Source: an uncultured Bacilli bacterium (GTDB lineage Bacteria > Bacillota_I > Bacilli_A > RF39 > UBA660). From it: DNA of 64,000 bases. The notes under the pieces are model-generated. The model was given only the letters and a program-made list of their open reading frames with translations. It did no database searches and was not told the origin of the DNA. The position numbers were made by a program, and so were the translations under genes. This document shows, piece by piece, positions 19,400-27,979 of this stretch. Where the stretch lies: the NCBI GenBank assembly GCA_910577505.1, contig CAJTLN010000002.1, forward strand, positions 434,001 to 498,000, given 5' to 3'. Positions within the stretch are counted from its first letter, which is position 1. Each line of letters begins with the position of its first letter.

Positions 19400-19428
19400 A
19401 TAATACTATATTAATTTGTTTTATTCAA
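19400..19428 (-). promoter_or_regulatory. Promoter of the pyrH leader
   Basis: TTGAAT at 19428-19423 and TATTAT at 19405-19400 with 17-base spacing on the minus strand, about 20 bases before the leader peptide ATG. It follows the stop of the secreted-protein gene directly. Confidence 0.65.
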
Positions 19429-19429
19429 A

Positions 19430-20368
19430 TTATTTCGTTAATTTTGGTGGTTCTGTAATGCTAATTGTATTACCTGTTCTAGAGAACTCTAAAGCTTCAA
19501 ATGTATTTAATTTGTCTATTATAGATATTCCATTTGTTAATGTATCTTTTCTATCAGAATCACCAAATGTTAGATAAACTGTTGTGTTATAATATGGATT
19601 TACACCATTTACGACAAAAGCATTATCATGTAGTGTACTTGTTCCTCTTGCGTTATTTATAGCTGTTGTATATTGAGCTTCTAGATATGAAATAACATTT
19701 TTTGCTTCATCTATAATTGGGCCTTGTAGATTGTATCTTATATAACCATAGTTTGTACCAATTATTACATATGCTTTAGTTGCATTTATTTCTACTGCTG
19801 GCCATGCTGTTATTTTATATCCTTCAGATGCTACTATTGAAGCTATTCTGTTAGTTATTGCTGATTTTAATTCATTTGTTACTGTACGACATGAAAATAG
19901 TGTAAATGCATCGATGGCAGCTAAATCACCAATATGATTTTGACAGAATTTAGCTTCACGATTTCTTTTAACTGCACGAGTATATTCATTGTATAGAGCA
20001 TTAATATCTACAGACACAATTTCGTCTACATCTGTATTTGATAATTCCGTTGGACCTGGATAGTATGTATTAAGTGCATTAGATAAAGTTATGGCCTTTT
20101 CTATTTCTGATATCGTAACTATTCTTTCTGTACAATTGTTAAATAGATTTTCAATAGTTTGTGCTTCTGCTTCTTTTGTTACACGACGATTTACATTGTA
20201 TGTGTCACAGTATTCTTCTTCTCCTATAAAATCGTTTTGTGGAACATGAGCATATGCTGGTGTTGCTAACATACTTGCTAGAACAAAAGCAACTCCTGTA
20301 GTTTTTATAATATTCCATTTTTTATTCTTTTTTAGTCCACTACTTAGACTTATATTTTTTATTCCCAT
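19430..20368 (-). CDS. Secreted protein of unknown function
   Basis: 312 residues with a long basic N-region (residues 1-24), a hydrophobic core (VAFVLASMLA) and a likely signal peptidase site after TPAYA near residue 40. The mature part contains five cysteines, is moderately acidic and predicted mixed alpha/beta; I recognise no domain. AAAAGGAAGG precedes the ATG. It stands between maf and the pyrH leader. Confidence 0.75.
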   Translation of the reverse strand: MGIKNISLSSGLKKNKKWNIIKTTGVAFVLASMLATPAYAHVPQNDFIGEEEYCDTYNVNRRVTKEAEAQTIENLFNNCTERIVTISEIEKAITLSNALNTYYPGPTELSNTDVDEIVSVDINALYNEYTRAVKRNREAKFCQNHIGDLAAIDAFTLFSCRTVTNELKSAITNRIASIVASEGYKITAWPAVEINATKAYVIIGTNYGYIRYNLQGPIIDEAKNVISYLEAQYTTAINNARGTSTLHDNAFVVNGVNPYYNTTVYLTFGDSDRKDTLTNGISIIDKLNTFEALEFSRTGNTISITEPPKLTK

Positions 20369-20426
20369 AAAAACCTTCCTTTTATATGTCCTATTCTAGT
20401 TATTAATTTGCGAAATGTCAAATATT

Positions 20427-21008
20427 TTAATTTATGTCTTTTAAGTATATATTCATTGTATTTAAAATTTCATATATTTTTTCAACTGGGGAACCAAGTA
20501 TGTTGTAATAACTTCCTTCTATTTTGTCGATGAAGTTTGATGCGATATTTTCGATTATAAAACCTGATGCGTACATTATATCTGGTTCGTTTTCTAAATA
20601 AAAGTCGATATCACATTTATTGATTTCTTTAAAATGAACTATTGTTTCTTGGTAAGTGTTTACTACTTTATTTGTTTTTGTGTTAATTATTGATATTCCG
20701 GTTATAACTCTTGATATATTGTTAGAACTTTCTTTAATATTATTTCTTGCTTCTTCTAGTGATTTGGGTTTTTCAATTATCTTATTATTAGTTAGAACTA
20801 TTGTATCTAGCCCTATTATAATATCAGTAGTTGTATCTTCTTTTATAGATTGAGCTTTATTAAATGCTAAGTCTACTACATATTCATATGGATCTTTTAT
20901 GCTAGATATTTCAGCATTTTTAGATGATTTGCATGTATGCTTTAGACCTACTCTACTTAATATTTCACTTTTAAATTTGGAGGTGCTTGCTAATGTTATT
21001 GTTGCCAT
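20427..21008 (-). CDS. maf: Maf-family nucleoside triphosphate pyrophosphatase
   Basis: 193 residues. Maf proteins hydrolyse dTTP/UTP and modified nucleotides and are linked to septum formation. Motifs seen: N-terminal LASTSKFKSEIL (the usual SxxR has Lys in place of Arg), IIIGLDTIV near 67 with the catalytic Asp, and SYYNILGSPVEKI near 170. It lies downstream of the sortase-like gene and ftsW in the same direction. Confidence 0.9.
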   Translation of the reverse strand: MATITLASTSKFKSEILSRVGLKHTCKSSKNAEISSIKDPYEYVVDLAFNKAQSIKEDTTTDIIIGLDTIVLTNNKIIEKPKSLEEARNNIKESSNNISRVITGISIINTKTNKVVNTYQETIVHFKEINKCDIDFYLENEPDIMYASGFIIENIASNFIDKIEGSYYNILGSPVEKIYEILNTMNIYLKDIN

Positions 21009-21047
21009 ATATATTTCCTTTCTATAAATAAATTATATCATATAAAT

Positions 21048-21072
21048 AAAAGAAGAATTTCATTCTTCTTTT
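21048..21072 (-). terminator. Terminator of the sortase-like gene
   Basis: Eleven-base stem AAAAGAAGAAT/ATTCTTCTTTT with a three-base loop, overlapping the stop, with a T-rich tail on the minus strand. Confidence 0.75.
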
Positions 21073-21740
21073 ATAGCAACTATTATATAGTAAGAATCTT
21101 GGTTATTATAAGAACATGTTTGAAGTACTAAAATACTAGTATTGGAATTATATATTAATTCTCTATAATGAATAGAGTTTTCTTTTAATTTATCAAGATG
21201 ATTAACAACGTTTTTATTGTTAATGTCTATTTTCATATGCTCAAAATCATCAGATATTTCTTTTATAAGAAGTATCTGATAGACTGATTTATAATTGTCA
21301 TCTGAAAGAATTATGTATTTGTTTTCATCAAAAAATTTTTTATCTAGATATTTTTCTATTTTTCTAAAAGGAAGATTATAAGTTTGGGAATTGTGACCAT
21401 AAATATTTATTTGTTTGCTATTTATATTAACACGATAGTCCATAAATTCTGTTCCCTTTTTATCGCTCTTTTTACTTATCGAATGATTAAGATAATATTC
21501 ATTGTCTTTACTTTGAGTAATTAGGATATTAAAAAGATTGGGAATTTCTAATTTAGCAATTATTTCATTGTTCGAATATTCTTTTTTGTAATATTCAATT
21601 ACTTTAAAATTATCTAGTGTTGGTTCTACTTGAATGATATTTTCTATTCTTGAATTATATAATTTTGAAAATATTAAAATTGGTACAATTAAAACAATAA
21701 ATAATGGGATTAAAAATAAATATCTTTTTTGATGATTCAT
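21060..21740 (-). CDS. Class-B-like sortase, catalytic Arg apparently missing
   Basis: 226 residues with an N-terminal signal anchor (residues 7-27) and a sortase fold pattern. The catalytic His is in IYGHNSQ near residue 113 and the Cys in LQTCSY near 208, separated by a long insert as in class B. The Arg usually found 8-10 residues after the Cys is replaced: the strand reads DSYYIIVAIKEE. Sortases join LPXTG/NPQTN-type proteins to peptidoglycan or build pili. No substrate with a sorting signal is seen in the window. Transpeptidase activity is therefore uncertain. Confidence 0.7.
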   Translation of the reverse strand: MNHQKRYLFLIPLFIVLIVPILIFSKLYNSRIENIIQVEPTLDNFKVIEYYKKEYSNNEIIAKLEIPNLFNILITQSKDNEYYLNHSISKKSDKKGTEFMDYRVNINSKQINIYGHNSQTYNLPFRKIEKYLDKKFFDENKYIILSDDNYKSVYQILLIKEISDDFEHMKIDINNKNVVNHLDKLKENSIHYRELIYNSNTSILVLQTCSYNNQDSYYIIVAIKEE

Positions 21741-21790
21741 TAGGTTATCTCCTTTAGTAGAAGATATATTAAATTATATGTTTTTTATTG

Positions 21791-22873
21791 TCAATTATTT
21801 TCTTTACTAATGCTTAGAATTATACCAATTGATATCATACTTACTAAGAGGCTTGATCCACCATATGACAGAAAGACACATGTAATACCAGTTGTTGGGA
21901 TTGTTCCTGTAACTACTAATATGTTTAATATAACTTGAAGAGTTATACCAAATGATAAGCCGAAAGATAAATATTTTTTAAAAAGATCTGTTTGACTTAG
22001 AGATATTTTTATAGAACGATAAAATATTATGATAAATAAAGAGATGGTAAAAAGTACTCCAAGGAAGCCAAATTCCTCTGCTATTATACTAAATATGAAA
22101 TCTGTTTGGGGCTCTGGAAGATAAAAGTTTTTTTGAACTGAATTGCCAAAACCAGTACCAAGTAAACTGGATGGACCAATAGCATATAAACTTTGAATTA
22201 TTTGAAAACCACTTCCTAATGGATCACTCCATGGATTAAGGTAAGAAACTATGCGTTGTAATCTATATGGAGCGATAGCAATTAAAACTACTATTCCTAA
22301 TAAACCTACTAAGCCTATTTTGATGAAAAAAGATAATTTAGGACCAGCTATAAAGATTAATCCTACTAAAGTTAATATTATTACCATAGCAGTACCAAAG
22401 TCTGGTTCTAACATAATAAGTAAGAAAAAGATAAGTATGACGATAAATAATGGCAGTAAACCTTTTTTAATATCTTTAATATTACGATTATTATGAGATA
22501 AATATTTTGATGTATATATTAGTAATCCTATTTTGGTAAATTCTGATGGCTGAATTCCTAATGGACCTATTCCAAACCAACTTCTTGAACCGTTTCTTAC
22601 TTTTCCTATTCCTGGTATTAAGACTAAAACTAATAAGACAAAACATATAAATAATATTTTATTAGAATATTTTTCATAAGTACTTGGATCTATTTTTATA
22701 AGAAATTTTATTAAAAATAAACCGACAATAAAAAAAATAAATTGTGATTTAACAAACTTATAAGGGTCACCATATTTATATGCTGCCCAAATATTGCTAG
22801 ATGAGTATACCATTATTACACCAAAGCAAATTAAGATAATAGTTGATATTAAGAGAATTTTATCTATTTTCAT
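21791..22873 (-). CDS. ftsW: SEDS-family peptidoglycan polymerase FtsW/RodA
   Basis: 360 residues with about ten membrane helices. Family signatures are VYSSSNIWAAY after helix 1, GIQPSEFTKIG near 108, the large loop with RLQRIVSYLNPWSDPLGSGFQ near 210, and TGIPTTGITCVFLSYGG-like text near the end. SEDS proteins polymerise lipid II with a class B PBP; such a PBP is at 29120-31024. FtsW rather than RodA is suggested by the murG/mraY/PBP context but is not certain. Confidence 0.9.
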   Translation of the reverse strand: MKIDKILLISTIILICFGVIMVYSSSNIWAAYKYGDPYKFVKSQFIFFIVGLFLIKFLIKIDPSTYEKYSNKILFICFVLLVLVLIPGIGKVRNGSRSWFGIGPLGIQPSEFTKIGLLIYTSKYLSHNNRNIKDIKKGLLPLFIVILIFFLLIMLEPDFGTAMVIILTLVGLIFIAGPKLSFFIKIGLVGLLGIVVLIAIAPYRLQRIVSYLNPWSDPLGSGFQIIQSLYAIGPSSLLGTGFGNSVQKNFYLPEPQTDFIFSIIAEEFGFLGVLFTISLFIIIFYRSIKISLSQTDLFKKYLSFGLSFGITLQVILNILVVTGTIPTTGITCVFLSYGGSSLLVSMISIGIILSISKENN

Positions 22874-22912
22874 TAAATCACCCTATTAAAATATATTAAT
22901 TTGATGTAAAAA

Positions 22913-22935
22913 AAATAATACAAAACGTATTATTT
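22913..22935 (-). terminator. Terminator of the first dac gene
   Basis: Nine-base stem AAATAATAC/GTATTATTT with a five-base loop and TTTTTTT following on the minus strand, between dac and ftsW. Confidence 0.8.
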
Positions 22936-24133
22936 AAAATCTTTTTCGTTCAAAATTCATCATGTTAGTACATAAAAGAATAATGATAAAAAATATAAGA
23001 CCAATTATTATAATCATTATTATTTTTGACTCTTTTTGATATGAGAATACCTCATCTTTTAAATAGATATGATATGTATCTATTATTTCATTATCTACTA
23101 AAATATCAACGTAACCAAGATTGTCATCTATTTTGTTTTTAGGAGTTATTAGGTTAGCAACGTGATACTCGTATCTAATTTTTTCGTAATCGGAGTCGCT
23201 TAGAAAAGCTGTTATATCTTTGTCTGCTATTGCTATGTATTCACTAATAGTTGAATCTTCTGCTTCGATTCGCTTGATTATTGTTCCTTTTTTCAATATT
23301 ACTCTTTCTTTAAATGTAACTTGATTAAGATAGTCATATATTTTATATGTGTCTATGACATGTTGACTTAGATAAATGTTTTCTTTTGATTTACAAACAA
23401 CTAGTAAATAGTTATTATCGTTTATGGTAGTAGTTGATGCTAAAAGTAGTCCTGCTTCTGGAGTATAACCAGATTTATTACCAGTAATTATCGATGAATC
23501 ATAACCATGAAATGTTGCTAAAGATGCAGTATAATTTACTACTTGTAATCCATTTGATAAAGTATAATAATTTGTAGAAAATATTTTTTTGAATGTTTCA
23601 TTTTCTAATGCTTCTTTTAACAGATGAGATACTTCTCTAGCAGTTGATATATTATTATCATCTCCTCCATACGAATCGGCAAAGTTTGAATGTCTAAGAC
23701 CTAGTTTTTTTGCTTCTTTATTCATCAGCTCGTTAAACGATTCGATGTCTCCACTTACGTGTATTGCTAAGGCTTGTGAGGCATCTGCTCCAGAAATTAA
23801 CATCATTGCATATAAAAGATCTCTATATGATACTTTGTCTCCTACTTCTAAGCCAGCACATGTAAAACCATAAAGATTAGATATATCTTTTTCTGTTATT
23901 GTTATTTTTCTATCTAAATTATCGACATTTTTAATAACCGTATACGCTGTCATTATTTTAGTTAGTGATGCTAATATTATAGGATTATCGGGATTTTTTT
24001 CATAAATTACTTCGTCCTTATCCAAATTAACTAGAATGACGTTTTCAGCAGTTACATCTACAGGTAATGGCAATGCTTTTGTTGTTGAAAGAAATGTTAA
24101 AAAGAAAAATAATAAAAAAATCATTTTTTTCAT
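22934..24133 (-). CDS. D-alanyl-D-alanine carboxypeptidase (DacF/S11 family)
   Basis: 399 residues: signal peptide (1-20), S11 serine peptidase domain with SLTK near residue 57 (nucleophile Ser and base Lys), SGAD near 114 as the second motif and KSG near 217 in place of KTG, then a beta domain and a C-terminal membrane helix (about 370-392) that anchors it. It trims the terminal D-Ala from pentapeptides outside the membrane. It resembles the second copy at 34626-35816. Divergent from the glycosyltransferase operon. Confidence 0.93.
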   Translation of the reverse strand: MKKMIFLLFFFLTFLSTTKALPLPVDVTAENVILVNLDKDEVIYEKNPDNPIILASLTKIMTAYTVIKNVDNLDRKITITEKDISNLYGFTCAGLEVGDKVSYRDLLYAMMLISGADASQALAIHVSGDIESFNELMNKEAKKLGLRHSNFADSYGGDDNNISTAREVSHLLKEALENETFKKIFSTNYYTLSNGLQVVNYTASLATFHGYDSSIITGNKSGYTPEAGLLLASTTTINDNNYLLVVCKSKENIYLSQHVIDTYKIYDYLNQVTFKERVILKKGTIIKRIEAEDSTISEYIAIADKDITAFLSDSDYEKIRYEYHVANLITPKNKIDDNLGYVDILVDNEIIDTYHIYLKDEVFSYQKESKIIMIIIIGLIFFIIILLCTNMMNFERKRF

Positions 24134-24206
24134 AGCATCACTCCCTATTATTCTTAATTATTTTATCAAATTATTAGTATTGTTGCAACTTGCATAAATT
24201 AAATGA

Positions 24207-24235
24207 TTGACTTTAAAAAATTACCAATGTACAAT
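24207..24235 (+). promoter_or_regulatory. Promoter of the GT2-MAT-HprK-NUDIX operon
   Basis: TTGACT at 24207-24212 and TACAAT at 24230-24235 with 17-base spacing, close to consensus. The downstream gene begins with GTG after a short leader lacking a clear Shine-Dalgarno. Confidence 0.75.
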
Positions 24236-24257
24236 AAACTCAAAAGAAATGGCGTAA

Positions 24258-25301
24258 GTGTGTAGTGTGAAAAAAATAGCAGTTTGTATTCCAAGTTATA
24301 ACGAAAAAGAAAACATTCAAAATATTACAGCACAAGTTGATTTAGCACTTGATTATATTAAAAATGATGAAGTCACAAAATATATTGTTAATTGTGATAA
24401 TAGTAGCCCTGATGGGACAAATGATTATTTTAATAAAGTCGAGACAAAGCATAAAAAAATTAGTATTATTGCTAATAATAATGGAAAAGGTGTTAATGTT
24501 CGAAATTTTTTTAAATTTGTTTTAGATAATGACATTGACTACTCTTTTACTATAGATGCTGATTTAAGAAGTTTTAAAGTTGATTGGCTTGTTAAAATGT
24601 ATGAGAAACTTGATGAAGGGTTTGATTATGTAGTTCCTAATTATAAAAGAAGGAAAGAAGAAGGAAATACAACTAATCATTTTGTTGTACCTGTTTTATA
24701 TAATGTTTATGGTAAGTTTATAAGACAACCTATTGCTGGCGATTTTGCTTTTAATAAAAAGTTTGTAGAAGAAATAATGAATGAAGAGTTTTCCCCTTAT
24801 ATATTAAAATATGGAATAGATATATTTATGACTGTAACAGCTATAGTTAAAGATTTAAAAATTACAGAAGTTAATTTAGAAGAAAAAGTACATGCTCCTA
24901 GTTATATGAAAATGGATGTTATATTTGAAAATGTTTTAAGGGCTTTTAGTGAAGTTTATAGACATTATAAACCAACAGGACATAAAGAAAATATTGGGTA
25001 TGACCCTTTTGTATATGATAATGAAATGTGTGAGTTTAGAGATGAAATTAATGATAAATATTTGAACTCGTTGAAAAGAATTGGTATACCTTGTTATTAT
25101 GATGACATATTAAATTATTGGGTTAGTTTACTTAAAGAATTTATTACGGAAGTTGAAGATCCACCAGAAGAACTAATTACTAAAATGAAAGATGCCTTTA
25201 TTTGTCGTACAGTATCGTTTTGGGATGAAATGAATTTTAAGAAAAAGGCAGATTGGGAAAATGAATTAATTGAAATGACATATTTAGTGGGAAGGAAGTA
25301 A
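24258..25301 (+). CDS. Family 2-like glycosyltransferase
   Basis: 347 residues. N-terminal GT-A fold: IPSYNEKENI at residue 10, CDNSSPDGTND near 48, and the metal-binding DAD in FTIDADLRSF near 95, followed by AGDFAFNKKF near 158 and YGIDIFMTVTA near 185. There is no membrane helix, so it is a cytoplasmic enzyme using a nucleotide-sugar on a soluble or membrane-linked acceptor; the layout recalls mannosyl- or glucosylglycerate-type synthases. GTG at 24258 or 24267 could be the start; no strong ribosome binding site is present. First gene of a four-gene operon. Confidence 0.78.
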   Translation: MCSVKKIAVCIPSYNEKENIQNITAQVDLALDYIKNDEVTKYIVNCDNSSPDGTNDYFNKVETKHKKISIIANNNGKGVNVRNFFKFVLDNDIDYSFTIDADLRSFKVDWLVKMYEKLDEGFDYVVPNYKRRKEEGNTTNHFVVPVLYNVYGKFIRQPIAGDFAFNKKFVEEIMNEEFSPYILKYGIDIFMTVTAIVKDLKITEVNLEEKVHAPSYMKMDVIFENVLRAFSEVYRHYKPTGHKENIGYDPFVYDNEMCEFRDEINDKYLNSLKRIGIPCYYDDILNYWVSLLKEFITEVEDPPEELITKMKDAFICRTVSFWDEMNFKKKADWENELIEMTYLVGRK

Positions 25302-25306
25302 AATAT

Positions 25307-26503
25307 ATGGAATTAAAAATTGTTAAGGACTATAAAGATCCAGAAGATGGAAACATTGAAATAGTAGAAAGAAAGGGAATTGGACATCCTGATACAATAG
25401 CCGATAAATTAGCTGAGGAATGTTCAAGAGTTTATGCAAAATATTGTCAAGATCATTATGGGTGTATATTACATCATAATATAGATAAGTTGTATGTTGG
25501 TGGTGGTTTATTCTTGCTTGAAGATGGTGAAATTGTACGCCATAATAAGATAAGAGTGGAACTAAATGGACGTGTATCAAATGCAATGAATGGAGAAACA
25601 ATTGATTTAGAAGCATTATTTGTGCCTGTTATTGAAGAATATTTTAATACGATAATGCCAAGAATTAATGCTAAAGAAGATTTAGATATAAAAATAAATT
25701 GTACACAATTTTCTAAGAGAGATTATTGGTATGCGCCAAGAAATATTGATGATGTTCCTGATGCTAAAGATTTATTTGCAGCTGATACATCATTATGTGT
25801 ATTACACGGAACTAAAACTTTTTGTGAAAATCTTGCTTTAGAATTAGAACAATCTTTTTGGGAATATAATGAAAAAGGTTATGCTTGCCCTATTTATCCT
25901 GAAATTGGTCAAGATATAAAAGTTATGGTTAGTAGAATAAATGATGAAGTTGTTACATCAATATCTATGCCTGTATTTAAAGATTGCTATAATAATTACG
26001 AAGAATTTGCAGCAATTGTTAAAAAACACGAAGAAAGACTTACATTAATAGCAGATAAAATACCAAATCCACAAAATTATAAATATAAGATAGAAATTGA
26101 TAGAATGCCTGATGGTAGCTATCAAAATTATACTTTAGTTTTAGGAAGCTGCATTGAATGTGGTGAAGAAGGCGTTGTTGGTCGTGGAAATAATGCACAA
26201 GGACTAATATCTTCTTTTAGAGAACATACTGTTGAGGCTCCTTGTGGCAAAAATGAACGTTACCATACAGGAAGAGTTGTTAACTTTATGGGTAGCAATG
26301 CTGTAAGAAGAATTAATGATGAATTAAGAGTTAAAACAACGCTTTATTGTTTAACAAGAAATCGTGGTTCTCTTACCCGTCCTTTCCTATTCTATCTTAG
26401 TGTTAATGATGATAGTAAAAATGAACAAATAAATAAAATAATTGAAGAAGAATTTACTGAAAACTTTGTAGAAAGAATTTTAGTATCAAATAAATTAGTA
26501 TAG
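25307..26503 (+). CDS. Archaeal-type S-adenosylmethionine synthetase
   Basis: 398 residues matching the archaeal methionine adenosyltransferase family rather than bacterial MetK: IVERKGIGHPDTIADKLAE near residue 20, HHNIDKLYVGGG near 50, CTQFSKRDYWYAPRN near 130, and GRGNNAQGLIS and NFMGSNAVRRI in the C-terminal half. It makes SAM from methionine and ATP in the cytoplasm. It starts five bases after the glycosyltransferase stop and seven bases before the P-loop gene, so it is embedded in an operon, which suggests dedicated SAM supply or replacement of MetK. Confidence 0.92.
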   Translation: MELKIVKDYKDPEDGNIEIVERKGIGHPDTIADKLAEECSRVYAKYCQDHYGCILHHNIDKLYVGGGLFLLEDGEIVRHNKIRVELNGRVSNAMNGETIDLEALFVPVIEEYFNTIMPRINAKEDLDIKINCTQFSKRDYWYAPRNIDDVPDAKDLFAADTSLCVLHGTKTFCENLALELEQSFWEYNEKGYACPIYPEIGQDIKVMVSRINDEVVTSISMPVFKDCYNNYEEFAAIVKKHEERLTLIADKIPNPQNYKYKIEIDRMPDGSYQNYTLVLGSCIECGEEGVVGRGNNAQGLISSFREHTVEAPCGKNERYHTGRVVNFMGSNAVRRINDELRVKTTLYCLTRNRGSLTRPFLFYLSVNDDSKNEQINKIIEEEFTENFVERILVSNKLV

Positions 26504-26510
26504 GTGGCTC

Positions 26511-27485
26511 ATGGAAACTTTTTGTATAGAGGTATTAGGTTGTAAAGTAAGATATATAAGTGATAAACCGCTTTTAGATTATTTTATTAAACATAAAGAC
26601 TTTATGGAATTTTATGATGCAAGTATTATTGCTGATAGTGATGATGTAAAATATACAGTTGAATATCACGACAATAAAGATATCACTAAACCAATTGTTG
26701 TTACTGATAGAAAGATGATTGTAAATTACCCAGGAAGTGAACTAACTGAATCCAATTTACTTTATTTAGGCTTTAGTTTTTTAGAAAAACAATTTGGAGA
26801 AATGGGCGTTTGCTCTTGTCATTCAGCTTGTGTTGTAAAGAATGGTGAAGCTACTTTGCTTATTGGTGAAGCTGGAGCTGGTAAAACTAGTTTAGCTATA
26901 AATCTCTGTCAACAATATGGCTATAGTCTTTTAAGTAATGATATGACTTTAATTGGTGAGGATGACGGTTATATTTATGCTTGTGGTGGTACTAAGTTTG
27001 TTAATTTAAGATTATTATCCGTAAAAACTAATATGCCTTCTTTACTTTATTTATTTCAAAATGATAATAAAGATTTATGGACTAATAAAGTATCTGTTAT
27101 GGCAAGTAGTATTGGAATAAAAGAAGAGTATAATATTACCCACATTAAAAATATTTTATTTGTACATATAGATGCAAGAGATAAATTCAAAGTTGCTAAT
27201 GGTGATAGTTGGAGAAACAATTTCTTGCTTTATCAAAATGTATCTTCACACATACGTGGAACTGCATCAACATTTGTTAACAAAAAAGGATATCCTATTG
27301 GATATATTCCTTCTTTTGAAACAGAAGATACTTACAATAAGAGGATGAGATTGATAAACTCTATTAATGTCAATCCTAATTACCATTATGTATCTGGGGC
27401 ATTAGATGAGGTTTTAGAATATATAGATAGTTTATCAAGAGAAAAAGATGAAAAGAAATTGGAGAAAAACAATGGAAAAAAATGA
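26511..27485 (+). CDS. HPr-kinase-like P-loop protein
   Basis: 324 residues. The C-terminal half carries an HprK/PEPCK-type Walker A, LIGEAGAGKTSLAINL near residue 125, preceded by the SCHSACVVKNGEATL strand found in HprK-like kinases, and a downstream acidic pair in LLSNDMTLIGEDDG near 150. The N-terminal 100 residues are unlike the Hpr kinase sensor domain. No PTS gene is nearby. Such stand-alone HprK-like proteins occur in natural product and peptide clusters, where they phosphorylate small substrates or peptides. The substrate is unknown. Co-operonic with a SAM synthetase and glycosyltransferase. Confidence 0.72.
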   Translation: METFCIEVLGCKVRYISDKPLLDYFIKHKDFMEFYDASIIADSDDVKYTVEYHDNKDITKPIVVTDRKMIVNYPGSELTESNLLYLGFSFLEKQFGEMGVCSCHSACVVKNGEATLLIGEAGAGKTSLAINLCQQYGYSLLSNDMTLIGEDDGYIYACGGTKFVNLRLLSVKTNMPSLLYLFQNDNKDLWTNKVSVMASSIGIKEEYNITHIKNILFVHIDARDKFKVANGDSWRNNFLLYQNVSSHIRGTASTFVNKKGYPIGYIPSFETEDTYNKRMRLINSINVNPNYHYVSGALDEVLEYIDSLSREKDEKKLEKNNGKK

Positions 27486-27948
27486 TATTTCATATAAGAA
27501 TGAAGAATTTAAGACAAAATTTAATTTTAGAGTTGCTTTAATTGCTACAAATGGAGATAAAATATTATTACAAAAGTCTGATAAAGATGATTACTGGTCT
27601 TTAATTGGCGGAAGAGTTAGATTAAATGAAGATACTAAAAGTGCTATTATAAGAGAAATTTTAGAAGAAACTGGTGTTACTTTAGAAAAAAGTGAACTAA
27701 GTTTAATTAAAGTAATAGAAAATTTCTTCACATATAAAGATACAAGATTTCATGAAATTCTTTATATTTATAAAGTAGATAAAAATGAAATATTAAGTAT
27801 CATGGATGAATTCAAGACTTTAGATAAGGATTGTGTTATAAATAAATGGATTGATACTAGTGAGTTAGAAAATATGGATATTAGACCTGCGATAGTTAAA
27901 AAATGTTATAGTGATAATACATTATCTAGTGAACTTATTATTGAATAA
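27472..27948 (+). CDS. NUDIX hydrolase
   Basis: 158 residues from the ATG at 27472, which has a TTGGAG site inside the end of the preceding gene; a longer frame starts at 27448. The full Nudix box GX5EX7REXXEEXG is visible as GGRVRLNEDTKSAIIREILEE followed by TGV, about residues 44-68. These enzymes cleave nucleoside diphosphate-linked molecules. It overlaps the HprK-like gene by 14 bases and ends the operon at a strong terminator. Confidence 0.9.
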   Translation: MEKNDISYKNEEFKTKFNFRVALIATNGDKILLQKSDKDDYWSLIGGRVRLNEDTKSAIIREILEETGVTLEKSELSLIKVIENFFTYKDTRFHEILYIYKVDKNEILSIMDEFKTLDKDCVINKWIDTSELENMDIRPAIVKKCYSDNTLSSELIIE

Positions 27949-27979
27949 AAGACATTTAGCTAAAAACTAAATGTCTTTT
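27947..27979. terminator. Bidirectional terminator between NUDIX gene and BtaA-like gene
   Basis: Perfect 13-base stem AAAAGACATTTAG/CTAAATGTCTTTT with a seven-base loop and T tails; it sits between convergent stops. Confidence 0.9.

Noticed and set aside
24134..24257. Possible SAM riboswitch before the operon containing the SAM synthetase
   Set aside because: The leader after the predicted start is only about 20-30 bases, with no room for an aptamer.
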